DNA of 64,000 nucleotides from Syncephalis fuscata (GCA_025786725.1 JAHLTZ010000009.1:372001-436000), one strand, 5' to 3'. Shown: positions 36,631 through 49,094, numbered from the stretch's first letter. The notes: generated by a model not told the origin, from the sequence alone. Made by a program: numbers and translations.

Positions 36631-37609
36631 TTACGGTATAATTGGTGCTGGTTCTGTTGGTATTTCACCTTCTTCTAATAATGATGTATCATTATTGTTA
36701 TTATTATCGCGAGCCTGTTCTAGTTGTAAAAGGCGATTGCTTAATGTGCACATTTGAGCAAATACATCACTCGTAATACATTGATCGACTGCCTCTAATC
36801 CTCCTTCCAATTCTCCTGGCGATAAGTAGCGTACAGTAAGGCCTAATAGACTATCGCGTCGTTCGACATCATTCCATTGTGGTATCGATAGCAGTGTTAT
36901 CCAATCACGAATAAAACTATCGCACGCTTTATAAGCATGATCAGGCAGTAGATGTGTACGAACAAGCACCAATAGTGCAGAAAGCGTTTGTTCGTATGTA
37001 TCTGGATCATCAATAGGTAGTCTACTTGTAGATTCGGCGGAGAGTGTTGATAATGAGCCATGGCGATGAGCAGGTGGTTTTGGGTAATCATAGAGCAAAG
37101 ATTCTGCTGTATCAATGCTTGATAATGGCTGTTCCATATGTGTTGTCATATTAGCTGGATGATTAAATGGTACTGGATGTGCACCAACACGATGAAGACC
37201 AAACTTAACTTGGGATTGATGTGTCGATACAGGCGAGTTATTTTGTTCTTTACTTATATCTACATCATTAGACGATAGATGAGGATGTTGTTGATGGGTA
37301 GTAGTCTGTTGTGGCATATCCACCGTACTATCTGGTGTAGTCGCTTCTGTATCGCTTGAATCTACACTAGAATTCACTGATAATGGTAGTGCATTTGCTG
37401 TTACCGCAGAGGGTGGCGCTTCATGTATAGCTCGACTGCCCATTTCCCTGCTAATCTTTTAATACAGTTTATTAAATAATATCAAACACATACTTTGGAT
37501 CAATGTATCCATTTAATGTAGGAAGCGAACCTTTCTCACCAGGTGCACAAGGCAGTTCGCCATTATGCATTGAAAAATCACGACTATAATTCATATTGCT
37601 AAACACCAT
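36631..37609 (-). CDS. Unrecognised 311-residue protein, disordered N-terminus
   Basis: Exon 1 37609-37494 (MVFSNMNYSRDFSMHNGELP, ending YIDP) and exon 2 37450-36631 join in one open frame of 311 residues. The first 170 residues are low-complexity and rich in Ser, Thr, His and Pro, without a membrane segment. From about 175 there is a helical block: DPDTYEQTLSALLVLVRTHL, YKACDSFIRDWITLL, DSLLGLTVRYLSPGELEGGL, TSDVFAQMCTLSNRLLQLE. An acidic/Pro tail EEGEIPTEPAPIIP ends it. I do not recognise the family. The pattern of a disordered N-terminus and compact helical C-terminus is compatible with a scaffold or regulatory protein. Its stop codon lies about 110 bp beyond the left foldback repeat. Confidence 0.65.
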
Positions 37610-37809
37610 GAAAGAATACGAAAAAGCAAAGCTGAATACCACTGAAACTCATCGTTGACGCCTATCTTTGTTTGCTAAACATGACTGAAACCTTAATGTC
37701 TGACTTTATTTGGTAAAAAATAGTCATTCCATTTAGTATGCATTTACGCATATACATACTGGAATAGTATAATCTATTTAAAGATGCTCACAAGCTAGCA
37801 TCAATGCAT

Positions 37810-38917
37810 TTACGGGCTGGTCTTATCCATATGGACCACCACCGTGTCGGAACGTGTCTCTGCTTCAATCTCTTCGGCCGTCTCTTCCTCTACTGTCTTT
37901 CGTGCTCCTTTGGTTTTTTGTTTACTTGCTTCAGTGTCATGATCGTCGTCATCGTCTTCTTCATCGGCAATGTCAAATATTGGTTCACCAACAGGTAAAT
38001 TGCCGCCTAATCCCGTTTCTCGTTGACGACCACCACCACCACCTACTTGACCTAGTTGAATGTGATCACCACGACCACTGGCACCGCCACCTACTACACG
38101 GAAGCCATGACCTTCTTCATCTTCGTCATCATCAAGAGCAAAGGCATCTTCAGCGTCCTGTTCGTTGCTAGGCAGCTCTTGTAATCCGTATCGTTGATTC
38201 TCCGAGGTTGGTCGCCAGAAGAAGGCAATGAGCGTGAATACAACAAAGTACTCGGTATTCAGCCACCCATCCAGTATAAACCATTGGTAGTGCCAACGAC
38301 GAGCCACCCAGTCTGGATCATTTTGATGCGTTACTGATGCCGTGTTGACTACAAAGAATAGACCCAGTAGAATAACTGAAAAAATTAATATACGCCACAA
38401 ACGAGTGTACATTGCCAGTTTAACATGCTGTTTACGCGTTTCTAATAGCTGGGTGGTGGCGGTAAGCCCATTGAGAATGTACTGTACAGAGTTAAGAATT
38501 TTTTTAAATAATATACGCTAGTTTCATCATCTCTTAAAAAGGATATCCAAAAGTAGAATATGGTCATAGTAATTGATAGTGGTAGAACAAATACAATAAC
38601 CAATAGACCGGCTGTCTCCGGGGTAGTTAGCATAGTACCAGATGCATATAATGCGCCGCATACGAAATGAACATAGGTTAGTAGTTTACACCGGAACATA
38701 GCACCGCCCAATGAAGGCCTGTAATATCAATTGTAGACGATAATAGTTGGTTTAACCATAAATATATCAGTTAAATAAACAAATAATACTAAATACTTAC
38801 CGAACTACACCATAACCAAGAGAAACGATCAATAGTAGGAAGAATGACAGACTGTTACGCCAGCATTAAGTATAGCCAGTATAATCATTAGAGCAAGCGC
38901 TAATAGCCATATCGATC

Positions 38918-38957
<40 letters not shown>

Positions 38958-40049
38958 GCAGTAATTGATCAATGGTAACTTACAAGGCTCGCCTCGACTA
39001 TTATAATCCTCCCAAAATCCGTAATGCATTGCCATTTCTACTGTCAAGAAAAACATAACACCACCAATATAGTTCTATAATAAAGTGTGATTAAACAATA
39101 ATTATATTATATTGATTATTGATAACGCCATTTACCTGTACCGGTAAAATATCTGACCAGTTATAATATGATTTTGTTGCCCAAGCAATAAACATAATAA
39201 GATATGTAAGGGAAAATACACCGTAAAACTAGATATTATACATATTAACATTACAATATTAATAGACTATGTATGCTGGTCACTTACAATCAACTTTGGG
39301 TACTCGGATGGAGGTGCTTTACCAAATGGACTCTCCCAAAATACATGAGCATCAAAGTTTTCGAGTGAGACGGTATTAACACAATACCATCCAGTACGTG
39401 TGATATTGTACCGAATGTCATATGGCTCAGACTGGTTTGTACGAACATGTACAGATTCCGTATATATCATAGGCATTTCTCCGGCGATAGGTGTACTGAG
39501 AAATTGGCCACGTTGTGTCTCGTTACAAATCTTGAAATCAATTGCTTCATCGTCGCAAATATACGTTTTGGGGCGCTATGGATGGCCAGTCATTATGTCG
39601 TCAACATACAATTATTAAATGCTTACTTTGGTGTCATTTTTTGGAAAAACGCCCAAGGCTGCCTCATCTCTCCAATCGTAGATAACGATCGAAATATCGG
39701 CGTTGTTGGCTGGCTTTTCCGGAAATTGGACTAATGACGTTGATTAATAGATGAACAGATTAATCAACTCTGACCAGCTAGCACTACCATTAATACTTAC
39801 CATGAACATAGGAGTCACGCGATCCAGCAACGTCACCCTTTGCGTACATGCCTTGACAGAGCATAGTGGTGCCGGTACTGCCGCCCTAAATAACGATCAC
39901 AAAGCTAGTTAGCTGGCCGATTAAGCGCGTAGTTGTCCAGCTCATCCTACCAGATGCTGATGGAACGCCATAACATTGCTGTTGGCCAGTGTCAATAGGC
40001 CCAGCCAGCAGCCGAATGACCACGTCTTTTGTCGCCAACTTGGCCACAT
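37810..40049 (-). CDS. GOST-family (PTM1/GPR107-like) seven-pass membrane protein
   Basis: At least nine exons from ATG 40049 (MWPSWRQKTWSFGCWLGLLT, a signal peptide) to TAA 37812-37810. A lumenal domain with several Cys (CQGMY, YICDDEAIDFKIC, WYCVNTVSL) comes first. Seven membrane segments follow, beginning KLIFYGVFSLTYLIMFIAWA, with SYYNWSDILPVQNYIGGVMF, GVVRPSLGGAM, TYVHFVCGALYASG, WISFLRDDETSYILNGL, RKQHVKLAMYTRLW and EYFVVFTLIAFFWRP. The QNYIGGV and LY(x)RL motifs are typical of the Lung-7TM/GOST family. GOST proteins work in Golgi/endosome trafficking with a GOLD-like lumenal domain. The cytosolic tail is long (about 130 residues), acidic and Gly-rich. One intron (38516-38482) is only 35 nt. 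Confidence 0.85.
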
Positions 40050-40922
40050 TGCTGTTTATAAACTATATTGCTTGCTGAATGCCAAGAACAATAGAGAGGA
40101 AAATGCTTTGATAATAAAACTTCTTTTCCAGCTAGTAGCGCTACTACTATATATACGTCTTAGTTAGACTGGCTTGACAAAAAAGTAAAAAGTTAATGAA
40201 CACGTAGGTGCATTGAAGGAAAGCAGCAACCAGTGGCGATAGTTGTATGTTCAAAGTAACGAGGCGACGGGAGAACTTACGTTGGTCACGATGATTGGAT
40301 GGCAGATCTATATTATGTTACATTGTGATATAGCCGTTGCCGGAGACAAACCCAATGCGACCATTGCATAGTTAATTCTACGTTCTTTTATTTTATTTAT
40401 GATTTACATTGAAGATTTAAATGTAAATTATGATTCTAAAAGTATTTATTTATTTATTATGTTCTATATACTTATTAATATAAGATAAAAAACCATTGAC
40501 CAAATGATATGCTATCTATGAATAGTGAGTATTGTTGTACTGCTCGTCCCCCTTTTAAACACAGGCCAATATATGGCACAGTCATTGTAAAGTTTGATAG
40601 GAAATAACAATGTTTTGTTTTTATGCACAATCTAGTATAATAAAAATACATCAATCTAATGCCAACAAATAAAGTAATAAGATTTGTTTTATATTACTCA
40701 ATAATGGATGTTTATTGAGTGATGTGGCACATATTGAAAGAGAAATTAGAAGGAATAAAGTTTGGTCCAAAATACAAGAATCAGCGGCATCACTACTGAG
40801 CAATAATGGTGGGGATGGTAGTAACGAGTAGATGAAGAGGAGGAAAAAGGACGTGCGTGCTGCTCGACGCCATGGTCGGTCGTCGTGTTACTACTCAATT
40901 GAGTGCTACGCACGTCTCTTTC
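40050..40922. other. Intergenic
   Basis: Promoter of the GOST-like gene and 3' flank of the GH16 gene. G/A-rich stretch at 40.80-40.86 kb. No gene seen. Confidence 0.45.
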
Positions 40923-41785
40923 CTAGCAGTCAGGCGTGAATTTGATCCAGTCAAAGTAGGCATACTGAGGAAAGTTGGCTGAACTACTCTTGCCGGCCCA
41001 GTCGCTATAGTCGCTGCCGTCCCAGAGTGTGACTTTGAAGCGCATCGGCTGGTTAGGAAATAGTTCGGCCTCCGATTTCCTTAGTGTGCGAATCACTTGA
41101 CCATCAAATAGCCATCTGAAAAGGGGTAGACATTCGTCGAAAGTTAAATAGTGTCTCTATAGCTAAATAGATTACTTACGAGACTTCATCCTTTTGATAG
41201 TCAATACCATAGACGTGATACTGTTGTGATGTGTCGCTTCCCGTATCGTGGTATACCGGCACTACTTGACCGCGCTGTCCATTGACCCAGTAGAACGACT
41301 GGAACCGGTCTGGATCTTTGCCGACAAATTCAATATCAACCTCGTCTTGGCTACCATCAGGGCCTACGCCACTGCGAAGCTATTCAAAGTAAGTAACACT
41401 GATTTGCAAGCAGCCAAGTAAATCGATGGCTTACATAAAGCGACGTTACAATACCGCTAGTTCGGCCAGTCTTTATTCTTGCCTCAACCTTGCCGGTCCT
41501 GTACTCGAACGTCGGTCCGATGGACGGGCCACATGTCGATGTCACTTTAAGAACTAGATTGCCATTGTCAAGGAATGCATTTTCCTGACAGAAGTTGTTG
41601 TCGAATGATTCTTTGGTAAGCTCGGCGAGGTCTTTTTCTTGGTCAAAATTATACGTAATGGGATTGCAATCCGACTGGGATAACACCGGCTTTCCGAGTG
41701 GTGCCGGCGACAGATTCAATGCCGCATTGGCCAGCATGATTGCTGGCAATAACACCATCATAATGATGGGCACCATGCATAACAT
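40923..41785 (-). CDS. GH16 CRH-type cell-wall transglycosylase
   Basis: Three exons (41785-41435, 41379-41180, 41115-40923), 247 residues. The N-terminus MVPIIMMVLLPAIMLANAAL is a signal peptide; either Met1 or Met4 could start it. The GH16 fold shows FDQEKDLAE, NGNLVLKVTSTCGPSIGPTF, YRTGKVEARIKTGRTSGIVT, then the catalytic DEVDIEFVG (nucleophile and acid/base Glu in the DExDxE pattern), FYWVNGQRGQ, YHVYGIDYQKDEVSWLFDG and MRFKVTLWDGSDYSDWAG. This order fits CRH enzymes, which cross-link chitin to glucan in fungal walls. It ends FDWIKFTPDC without a Ser/Thr stalk or GPI signal, so it is probably freely secreted. It is shorter than yeast CRH1 (507), which carries such a stalk. Confidence 0.9.
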
Positions 41786-43176
41786 TGACTATTTGTGCAG
41801 ATTAGTAATCGTTTTCTCTTTCCATCCAATGCACACTGACCATTTTAACAATAAAACACTACAAATGACGATACACTAATGTGAAATAGTAATCATTAAT
41901 GCATGTTTTAACATTATTTATATTGTTACAGACTAACGATTTGTAGTTGCCATCTTAAACTTATAAATAAGACTAATATAATCTATAAAACACAAATACA
42001 GCATCTTATGAAATAACATTTAAAATTGGAAGTGTGACTTTCTTGAAACAGGTATGTGTCAGTATGGTGGTGTGTTGCGTATACGTACGTTACCGCAAAG
42101 TATTTGGGGCTATATTGCAGATGGGCATTTACCAATAATTGATACGTTTTACGACACTTTGGATTGTTTGGTTGTTAGGCCAAATTTTGTACGGTTAATC
42201 ACATACATAATCAATACCATCCCTAGTTAATTGATTTCACACAAAATACATTAAATATATGATTGCAATTAATAGCCAGTAGAACATATTGTACCTGTTT
42301 AATTATAAAGCAACCGGTTGGGTATCAGCAATAGTGGTTCTAATGCTGTTTAGCAGAAATTTGGCATCAATACCCATGTGAAGAGCAGCGTGTAGTCTGC
42401 ATTTTCCAGATTTCATCCATATGGTCTCAATGGCAATTTGTACAAATCCAAGCCTGTTTTGCCAAGACGTTGGTGTATTAGCTAGGTTCTAGCTGGTTAA
42501 ACAGTTATTTTTAGTTTTAAATAAATTAAATGTTACTATGTGCACAAAGTAAAATGTGATAGAGCGGTTAGTTTCCTTTTTCCTCACATGATTCAATGAT
42601 GGTGGCGGAATTTAAAAAAACATGCGCTGCTGCAGTTAAGAATGCTTCTAAATAATAGCGCTACTATTGCTTGCCTTTGGCGTGAATTCATCGTGCTGGT
42701 GGGTCTAGCCCCTTTTCCAACGCTGACTGGCCTATCGTTAATAGTAATTACAGCAATAGCTGTGTAGCGTTCACTGTACTTTGTTATACTAATTAAACAG
42801 CTGTATAGGTTTTTATTACAATATTGGCGTATCTTTAATTCCGCCGTATACCTAGTATAAATAAAAATCACTAGACAGTCTTATAAATTGCAGTTTATCG
42901 CAAAGAAAGGCAACCAGCTCCTTTGCTGGTGATACGCCATTTATGCAAAAAACATGTTTACCATCATATGATGCAAAGGACCAGTTTTCACTTATAAAAA
43001 CGCCGTGATTTATCCGGCTACATCTTCAACTCGAGTCTCTTCAATTCGTCCTGCCTATTCAATTTAGTTTAGAAAGCTTTTCTCTTACACTTGCTCCACA
43101 TTAATTTATTTGTAATTATTCTCAATTTAATATCTACATTATACATACATTCATAATACTCAAAACACTTACTAAA
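41786..43176. other. Intergenic before second 7TM block
   Basis: No credible gene. AACCGGTT occurs at 42312-42319, too far from copy J (865 nt) to be its element. Nearer, GACCAGTT occurs at 42979-42986. The minus frame at 42593-42871 shows no family features. Confidence 0.4.
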
Positions 43177-44198
43177 ATGATTAATAATTGGAGACAGAAT
43201 GCCACGACAATTATGGGCATTAAGCTGCATCCGCTCGGTGAAGTGCCAATATTCAGTTATATATCTGGGATGACGGAGGATTACATGCCAGAACAAAGTG
43301 TGATCCGTGGTCGACTGTTTGGCTTTTATCTTCAAATCGTTTCCAATGTAATATTAAGCGTGATTTTTACTCGCAATCTACATCTTGCTATCAAAACAAT
43401 TGCAACTCGATCGCGTAACTTTGCCCTATGGTGCTGCGTTATATCATCTGCTTTGGGCATAGTGCCAGGCGTGATGATTATGAAGGCCTCTTTAGGTGAT
43501 GGCGTGAATTGCAGAACAGTGGGATGGTATGATATATACACCATATGTATTTCGACCATTTTTTGCCATTTAATTGTGCTGCAGCGTGCCTATTTTGCAT
43601 TACGCCAGCAGTATTGGATTCTAGTTATTGGAATTGCGATATTATTGCCACAAATTGGCTTTGGTGTTGTTGGAGTAGGCTATTCTTACATAATAATAAG
43701 CGAGGATAGTGGCTGCACCATTCACTATCCCAATTCGCTGCCGTGGCTCTGGTTTGGTGGGTCCATACCAATCAATTTGTTTTTTTCAGGAATTTTCAGC
43801 CATGTCGCATATAAGCAATATCGCACCTTTGGTTCGGATGCATGGCGACGACTAGCACGCGACGGCATCCAGGCCATGTGCTCGGTCACACTCTGCAATA
43901 TAGTGTGTGGGCTAGGCATTTTCTTCAAGATTGGAGGCGATTTTTCGCAAACATTTTTTGTAGTTGACTGGTAAGCAGGCTAGCAGTGCTAACTATTACA
44001 GCTAATTCATTATTTAGGGTGATTGCGTCGACAATTCTCGTGAATCATTGCAGCAGCATACGCCAATCTAACACCAGTGCTATTGCCTCAAAAAGCAAGT
44101 CCAAACGCTTGCAAACCTCCCGTATTGATATAAGAGAAACTATAACAACCTATCAAGGGCGGTATATAGCCAATACAGAATTTACGTCAATTTACTAA
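43177..44198 (+). CDS. 7TM family protein, copy J
   Basis: Exons 43177-43970 and 44018-44198, 324 residues. Opens MINNWRQNATTIMGIKLHPL with an NAT sequon. Motifs: ALWCCVISSALG, NCRTVGWY, LQRAYFALRQQYW, SGCTIHYP, YKQYRTFGSDAWRRLARDGI and FFVVDW before the split Trp. Grouped with A, I and K by the HYP loop. The tail carries IDIRETITTYQGRYIANT and ends EFTSIY. It opens the second array block, 13 kb after copy I, on the same strand. Its upstream region has only a two-mismatch GACCAGTT at 42979. Confidence 0.85.
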
Positions 44199-44749
44199 GT
44201 ACTAATTTTTGTGTACACATTTGGAAACGGAAATAAAACAATTTCATCTTCTGCAACGTTTTTTTAGAGTCCTACGCAACGTGACAGTACATTTGAAGTT
44301 CGATACTGCTTATATTAAGTAATCGTTGTTGACAATTTTATTCTAAATAGGAATAAAGATACCAAATTTAGTGTTTTTATTTGCAAGTAGTTGCAAACAT
44401 TGGCAAATTAGTATTAGCTGATTCTGGTATTTTAGTTTAGATTTTTGCCTACCATTTACGGTAATGCGTGAAAAAGTGCATATAAACAATGTCTCACCGG
44501 CCTTGTCACAAATCATGATTTAAGAAAGGATTTGCGCGCGCTGTACAGTGTAACTGTAGCGTGCATTGACTTATTGTAATGCGATTAACCGGTTATATTG
44601 CATGACATGCGTTTCATGCGTCCAATCCAACATGAGAATTTACGAAATATATTCTTCTAAGCTACCAAAGTTCTTCGCCGCACGCAAAAAAAAATCTTTC
44701 TCAACTAATTTATGACTTTGTTTAAAATCAACTAAACACAATAGTAAAT
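44199..44749. other. Intergenic between 7TM copies J and K
   Basis: No gene seen. AACCGGTT at 44587-44594 belongs to copy K. Confidence 0.45.
44587..44594. promoter_or_regulatory. AACCGGTT element of 7TM copy K
   Basis: Perfect palindrome about 156 nt upstream of the start codon. Confidence 0.5.
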
Positions 44750-45757
44750 ATGAACGATGAGTGGAAAAAGAATGCTACTACTTGGATCGGTATTCCATTG
44801 CATCCGTCAGGCGAAATAAGTCTGTTTGACTATGTCAACGGCAAGCAAGATAATTATGAGCTATCTAAAGCTACGATTCGAGCTCGCCTAATGGGAATTC
44901 AGTTTCAGTTCATGTTCAGCATCATATCGGGACCTTTATTCATCTACAACTTAATAAGCGTTATTAAAACAAGAAAAACACGGCCCTATAGCGTATCCAG
45001 CTACTGTTGCCTCATCTCGTCACTCTTAGGTATAACCTATAGTATAGTAAGCGTGATTGGAGTGGTGGCCGACAAACTAAACTGTAGGCAAATGGTTTGG
45101 TATCTTGCGTTTGTTGTAAGCTTTTCTATGTTTTTCAACAGCATCACCATACTTCACAGGACGCATCGGGCACTGCTTTGCCAAAAATGGGTGGCAGTTT
45201 GGGGCACCATTTTTACACTACCGCAATTTGGATTTCTAGTCATTATATGTCTGTTCTCTTATATTACGATAGAGCAATACATGGGCTGTACCGTTCATTA
45301 CCCTTTTTTTCTTTCCTGGTATTGGCTTGGAACCATGCTTCCCATTAACATGTTTTTCTCTGCTATATTCAGTGCAGTGGCCTATAGGCAGTACAAGACC
45401 TACGGTTCCGACGCTTGGAAACGCTTGGCCCGCAATGGCATCCAGACTATGTGCCTAGTAGTATTGTGCAATTTAATATGTGGTTTCATCGTTATTTTTG
45501 AACTAGGAAGATATGTTTCACAAATGTTTTTTATTGCCAATTGGTAAGCGGTCCATTTAAATTTGAAATAGCTCTGACTTTTCTTTAGGTGTCTCACTAC
45601 AACTATACTTGTAAATGATCTTACAAAAAAGTATGCAAATAATGGCTCGACTACAGAAGAGAAAAACGCACCGAATGTATATAGCGTTGATGTTGATATT
45701 AATGAAATTACGGCAGGCTATTCCAGTCGATTTGTAGCCATTACCAATTACATCTAA
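44750..45757 (+). CDS. 7TM family protein, copy K
   Basis: Exons 44750-45543 and 45589-45757, 320 residues. N-terminus MNDEWKKNATTWIGIPLHPS with NAT sequon, then GEISLFDYVNGK. Motifs: SSYCCLISSLLG (the usual Trp before CC is Tyr), NCRQMVWY, LHRTHRALLCQKW in place of LHKAYLALL, MGCTVHYP, YRQYKTYGSDAWKRLARNGIQ and FFIANW instead of IDW. The tail is shorter (169-nt exon) and diverged: VDINEITAGYSSRFVA, ending NYI. It may therefore have a changed signalling or trafficking tail. The open frame is intact. Confidence 0.85.
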
Positions 45758-46096
45758 TGCTAAGATGGTAACACGAATACTAATAAACTATTACACATGC
45801 GTGCAATATTATAATTTCTAGTAACCAGTGTATTAATACTTAGTTTTAAATAGCACATCTGGATCGGGAGTCATGATTCAGCAGTTCTATTATTAATATC
45901 AAAAGACTCAGCCAGACCGTTAACGCTGATAAAACCGGTTATGTCTTATCACATGCTGCTACACGACAGTTCGCCTTGGGCCCTTTGGTTTCCAATTCTT
46001 ATACTTAATTATTTTGTTGATAGCTTTTTCATATACAATACTTATACGCATTACTTCGTGTTTTATATACTATTTGACAAAGCATAACGATAAAAA
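45758..46096. other. Intergenic between 7TM copies K and L
   Basis: Holds AACCGGTT (45933-45940) and a leader ending TTTGACAAAGCATAACGATA that is repeated before copy M. Confidence 0.45.
45933..45940. promoter_or_regulatory. AACCGGTT element of 7TM copy L
   Basis: Perfect palindrome about 157 nt upstream of the start codon. Confidence 0.5.
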
Positions 46097-47117
46097 ATGA
46101 ACAACAACATAAGAAACAGCTCTATAGTCAATCTTGGAAATGCGCTACATATGCTTAAAGATGTATACATATACGACTTTATTAGCGGAAAGCAAGAGAA
46201 TTATGAGCTATCTAGAAAAGAAGCGCAAGATCGACTAATGGGACTACAAAAGCAAATGGCAATTCACTTTATCTTATCTATTTTATTCATCCGTAATTCA
46301 TTTGTAATTACTAAAACACTTCGAATTCATCCTAACAATATTTCAGGATGGTGTTGTTTAGTAGTATCGCTTTTAGGAATTGCATTCAACTTATATACCG
46401 TATGCATAGTATTAGTTGATAATATGAGTTGTAGACCATTAATTTGGTATATTACATGTGCCATTAATATTTCCAATATTTCCAATACAATTATTCTATT
46501 GCACAAGGCATATCTGGCCCTACTTCGTCAGTATTGGGTGATCATCATTGGTTTACTATTTATAGCACTACAATTCGCCTTTATGCTTAATGCTGTACTA
46601 ACTACAAAAGTTACTATGGAAATATATTACGGTTGTGTTTTTAACTATACGAAAGGTCTATCTTACATCTATCTCGCGTCAATAGTGCCTGTCAACGCAG
46701 TTTTCTCAGCTATATTCAGCTATGTCGTCTATAAGCAATACAAGAAGTTCGGCTCGGATGCATGGAAACGATTAGCCAAGGATGGGATTCAAACAATGTG
46801 CTTAGTAGTGCTATGTAATATAGCATGTTGCGCACTGATTGTTTCTAAGGTTCTAAACCACGATTCTGAGCTTTTCTTTGTTGTTGATTGGTAGGTTGGA
46901 TAGTTGTCATAATGATCCCAACTAATGTTTTTAAAGGGTTTTTACATCCACGATTTTGGTTAATCATTATGCAAAAACAACCAAGGCAGTTGATTCAATG
47001 GTCAACACGAGTAATAGGCCCAGAGATCCTAATAGTATGCAGATGGATATAAAAGCGACCATAACAACTTATCAAGGCCGTATGCATGGCACTACCAATT
47101 TTACATCACTGTTTTAA
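46097..47117 (+). CDS. 7TM family protein, copy L
   Basis: Exons 46097-46890 and 46937-47117, 324 residues. N-terminus MNNNIRNSSIVNLGNALHML has an NSS sequon but lacks the usual TTWLGIPL; KDVYIYDFISGKQENYELSR follows. Motifs: SGWCCLVVSLLG, SCRPLIWY, LLHKAYLALLRQYW, YGCVFNY, VPVNAVFSAIFSYVVYKQY, FGSDAWKRLAKDGIQTMCLV and FFVVDW. The tail carries MDIKATITTYQGRMHGTT and ends NFTSLF. It is very similar to copy M, including the promoter, and the two are a recent tandem duplicate. Confidence 0.85.
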
Positions 47118-47743
47118 TAACATGCAATAATAATTTAAGCAAATGTTTATTTTCATAACATCAATAAACCATTTCAATTGATTTGTTAAGTTACTATTAT
47201 AAATTCAGCCTAGTTATTATGTGGATGCTCTGTTAAAACTATCTACATGTTCATTCTTGTAGCCAATACCAATAACCAGTTTTACTAAATATATATTTTT
47301 GTCTTGAATCATTACTAATTATGCCTCTGTCATTTTATCTGTTTTATCCACATTCGTACTTCCATGTTCATATTAATTGAGTCGATTTTACTTAGTAAAG
47401 TATTGCCAGATAGCCTTGTCAATGAAAGTTAAGAAAACATTACATATAAGCGTAATGTTATAATTTTTAGTAAATATTATATTAAGACTTGATTTTTAAA
47501 TAAAACATTTGAATTGATGACTATGACTCAGTTGTCTTTTTGTTAACATCAATGCTTTGATCAAATTGTCAACGCCAAAAACCGGTTATATTCCATCACA
47601 TGCTAAATGGCAGCAATTCGCCTTGGGCCTTTTGTTTCCACTTCTCATGTTTAATTACTGTGCTGATATTTCTTGTATATACAATAGTTCTACATATCTA
47701 GGTTGCATTTTTATATACTATTTGACAAAGCATAACGATAAAA
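47118..47743. other. Intergenic between L and M with an orphan promoter relic
   Basis: 47130-47380 resembles the intergenic region before copy F (24840-25090): AATAAACCATTT, then AACCAGTTTTACTA, then TTGAATCATTACTAAT, then TCCACATTCGTACTTCCATG. No coding sequence follows it. The true copy M promoter, with AACCGGTT at 47580-47587, starts after about 47400. Confidence 0.6.
47580..47587. promoter_or_regulatory. AACCGGTT element of 7TM copy M
   Basis: Perfect palindrome about 157 nt upstream of the start codon, the same spacing as copy L. Confidence 0.5.
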
Positions 47744-48764
47744 ATGGACAATAACGCAGGGAATAACTCTATAGTCAATCTTGGCATGCTGCTAGATATG
47801 CGCAAAGATGTATATGTATACGACTTTATTAGCGGAAAGCAAGAGAACTATGAACTATCTAAAAAAGAGGTGCAAGCTCGATTAACGGGAATGCAAAGAC
47901 AGATTGGGTCTCACATTGTCCTATCTAGCCTATTTATACGTAATCTATATATGATTATTAAAACACTCCGAATCCATCCCAACAGTCTTTCAGGATGGTG
48001 CTGTTTGTTGGTATCACTGCTGGGGATTGTACTCAACCTGTATACCGTATGCTTGGGATTAGCTGATGATATTAGCTGCAGGCCATTAGTTTTGTATATT
48101 ACCTGCGCCATTAGTCTTTCCAACATTTTCAACACCATAATCTTATTGCACAAAGCATATTTGGCTCTACTTCGTCCGTATTGGATAGCCATCAGTGGTT
48201 TACTATTTATAGCACTACAGTTTGCCGCTATGATTGATGTTGTACTAACTACAAAAGTTACTATGGAGGAGTATTATGGCTGCGTCTTCAATTATGATAA
48301 CCTTGTGCCTTACATCTATCTCGCGTCAATAGTGCCTGTCAACGCATTTTTCTCAGCTATATTCAGCTATGTCGTCTATAAGCAATACAAGACGTTTGGC
48401 TCAGATGCGTGGAAACGATTAGCCAAGGATGGAATTCAGGCAATGTGCTTAGTAGTACTATGCAATATAGTATGTACCGTGTTGATTATTTTTAGAGTTC
48501 TAAAAACATTTTCAGATCTTTTCTTTATTATTGATTGGTAGGTTGAGTAGTTGTCATAATGATACAAACTAATGTTTGTACAGGGTTTTTACATCCACGA
48601 TTTTGGTTAATCATTGTGCAAAAATGACCAAAACAGTTGATTTAATGGTCAACACGAGCAATAAATCCAGAGATCCTAATAGTATGCAGATGGATATAAA
48701 AGCGACCATAACAACTTATCAAGGCCGCATCCGCGGCACTACTAATCTTACATCACTGTTTTGA
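47744..48764 (+). CDS. 7TM family protein, copy M
   Basis: Exons 47744-48537 and 48584-48764, 324 residues. N-terminus MDNNAGNNSIVNLGMLLDMR, then KDVYVYDFISGKQENYELSK. Motifs: SGWCCLLVSLLG, SCRPLVLY, LLHKAYLALLRPYW, YGCVFNY, FGSDAWKRLAKDGIQAMCLV and FFIIDW. The tail MDIKATITTYQGRIRGTT ends NLTSLF. Duplicate of copy L: the two share the unusual N-terminus, the tail residue Ala in DIKATITTY, and a leader ending TTTGACAAAGCATAACGATA just before the ATG. Confidence 0.85.
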
Positions 48765-49094
48765 TGATCAGTGTTCTTTAAAAAGTATCGCTAACTATTT
48801 TAGTACACTGTACGTTACATTAATAAACTAATTTAATTGGTTTGTTTTGATATCGCTATTACAAATTATATCACTATAGCTTAAAAAACGGATTTATAAG
48901 CTATTTATCGATAGCAGCGCTTGATCACATATTAACCGGTTTTAATGGATATAAGTAGCCTGCCTTTGCCCGCCTTGGAGACTGCAGCGTCTAACGCTTA
49001 ATTTAGTATCTATATTCTCAGTATTTTGACGTTACTTTTTATACGTGTATACTTATTTAATACTCATTATCTTAACCTTTTTACTATTCTAAAA
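48765..49094. other. Intergenic between 7TM copies M and N
   Basis: AACCGGTT at 48934-48941; nothing else recognised. Confidence 0.45.
48934..48941. promoter_or_regulatory. AACCGGTT element of 7TM copy N
   Basis: Perfect palindrome about 154 nt upstream of the start codon. Confidence 0.5.

Noticed and set aside
37854-38171. His-rich plus frame opposite the acidic tail of the GOST gene
   Set aside because: Antisense of Asp/Glu/Gly-rich codons; the sense frame is family-supported.
42312-42319. AACCGGTT as a copy J promoter element
   Set aside because: It lies 865 nt upstream of copy J, far outside the 115-185 nt window seen for the other copies.
42593-42871. 92-codon minus frame
   Set aside because: No start context, no family resemblance, flanked by AT-rich DNA; probably chance.
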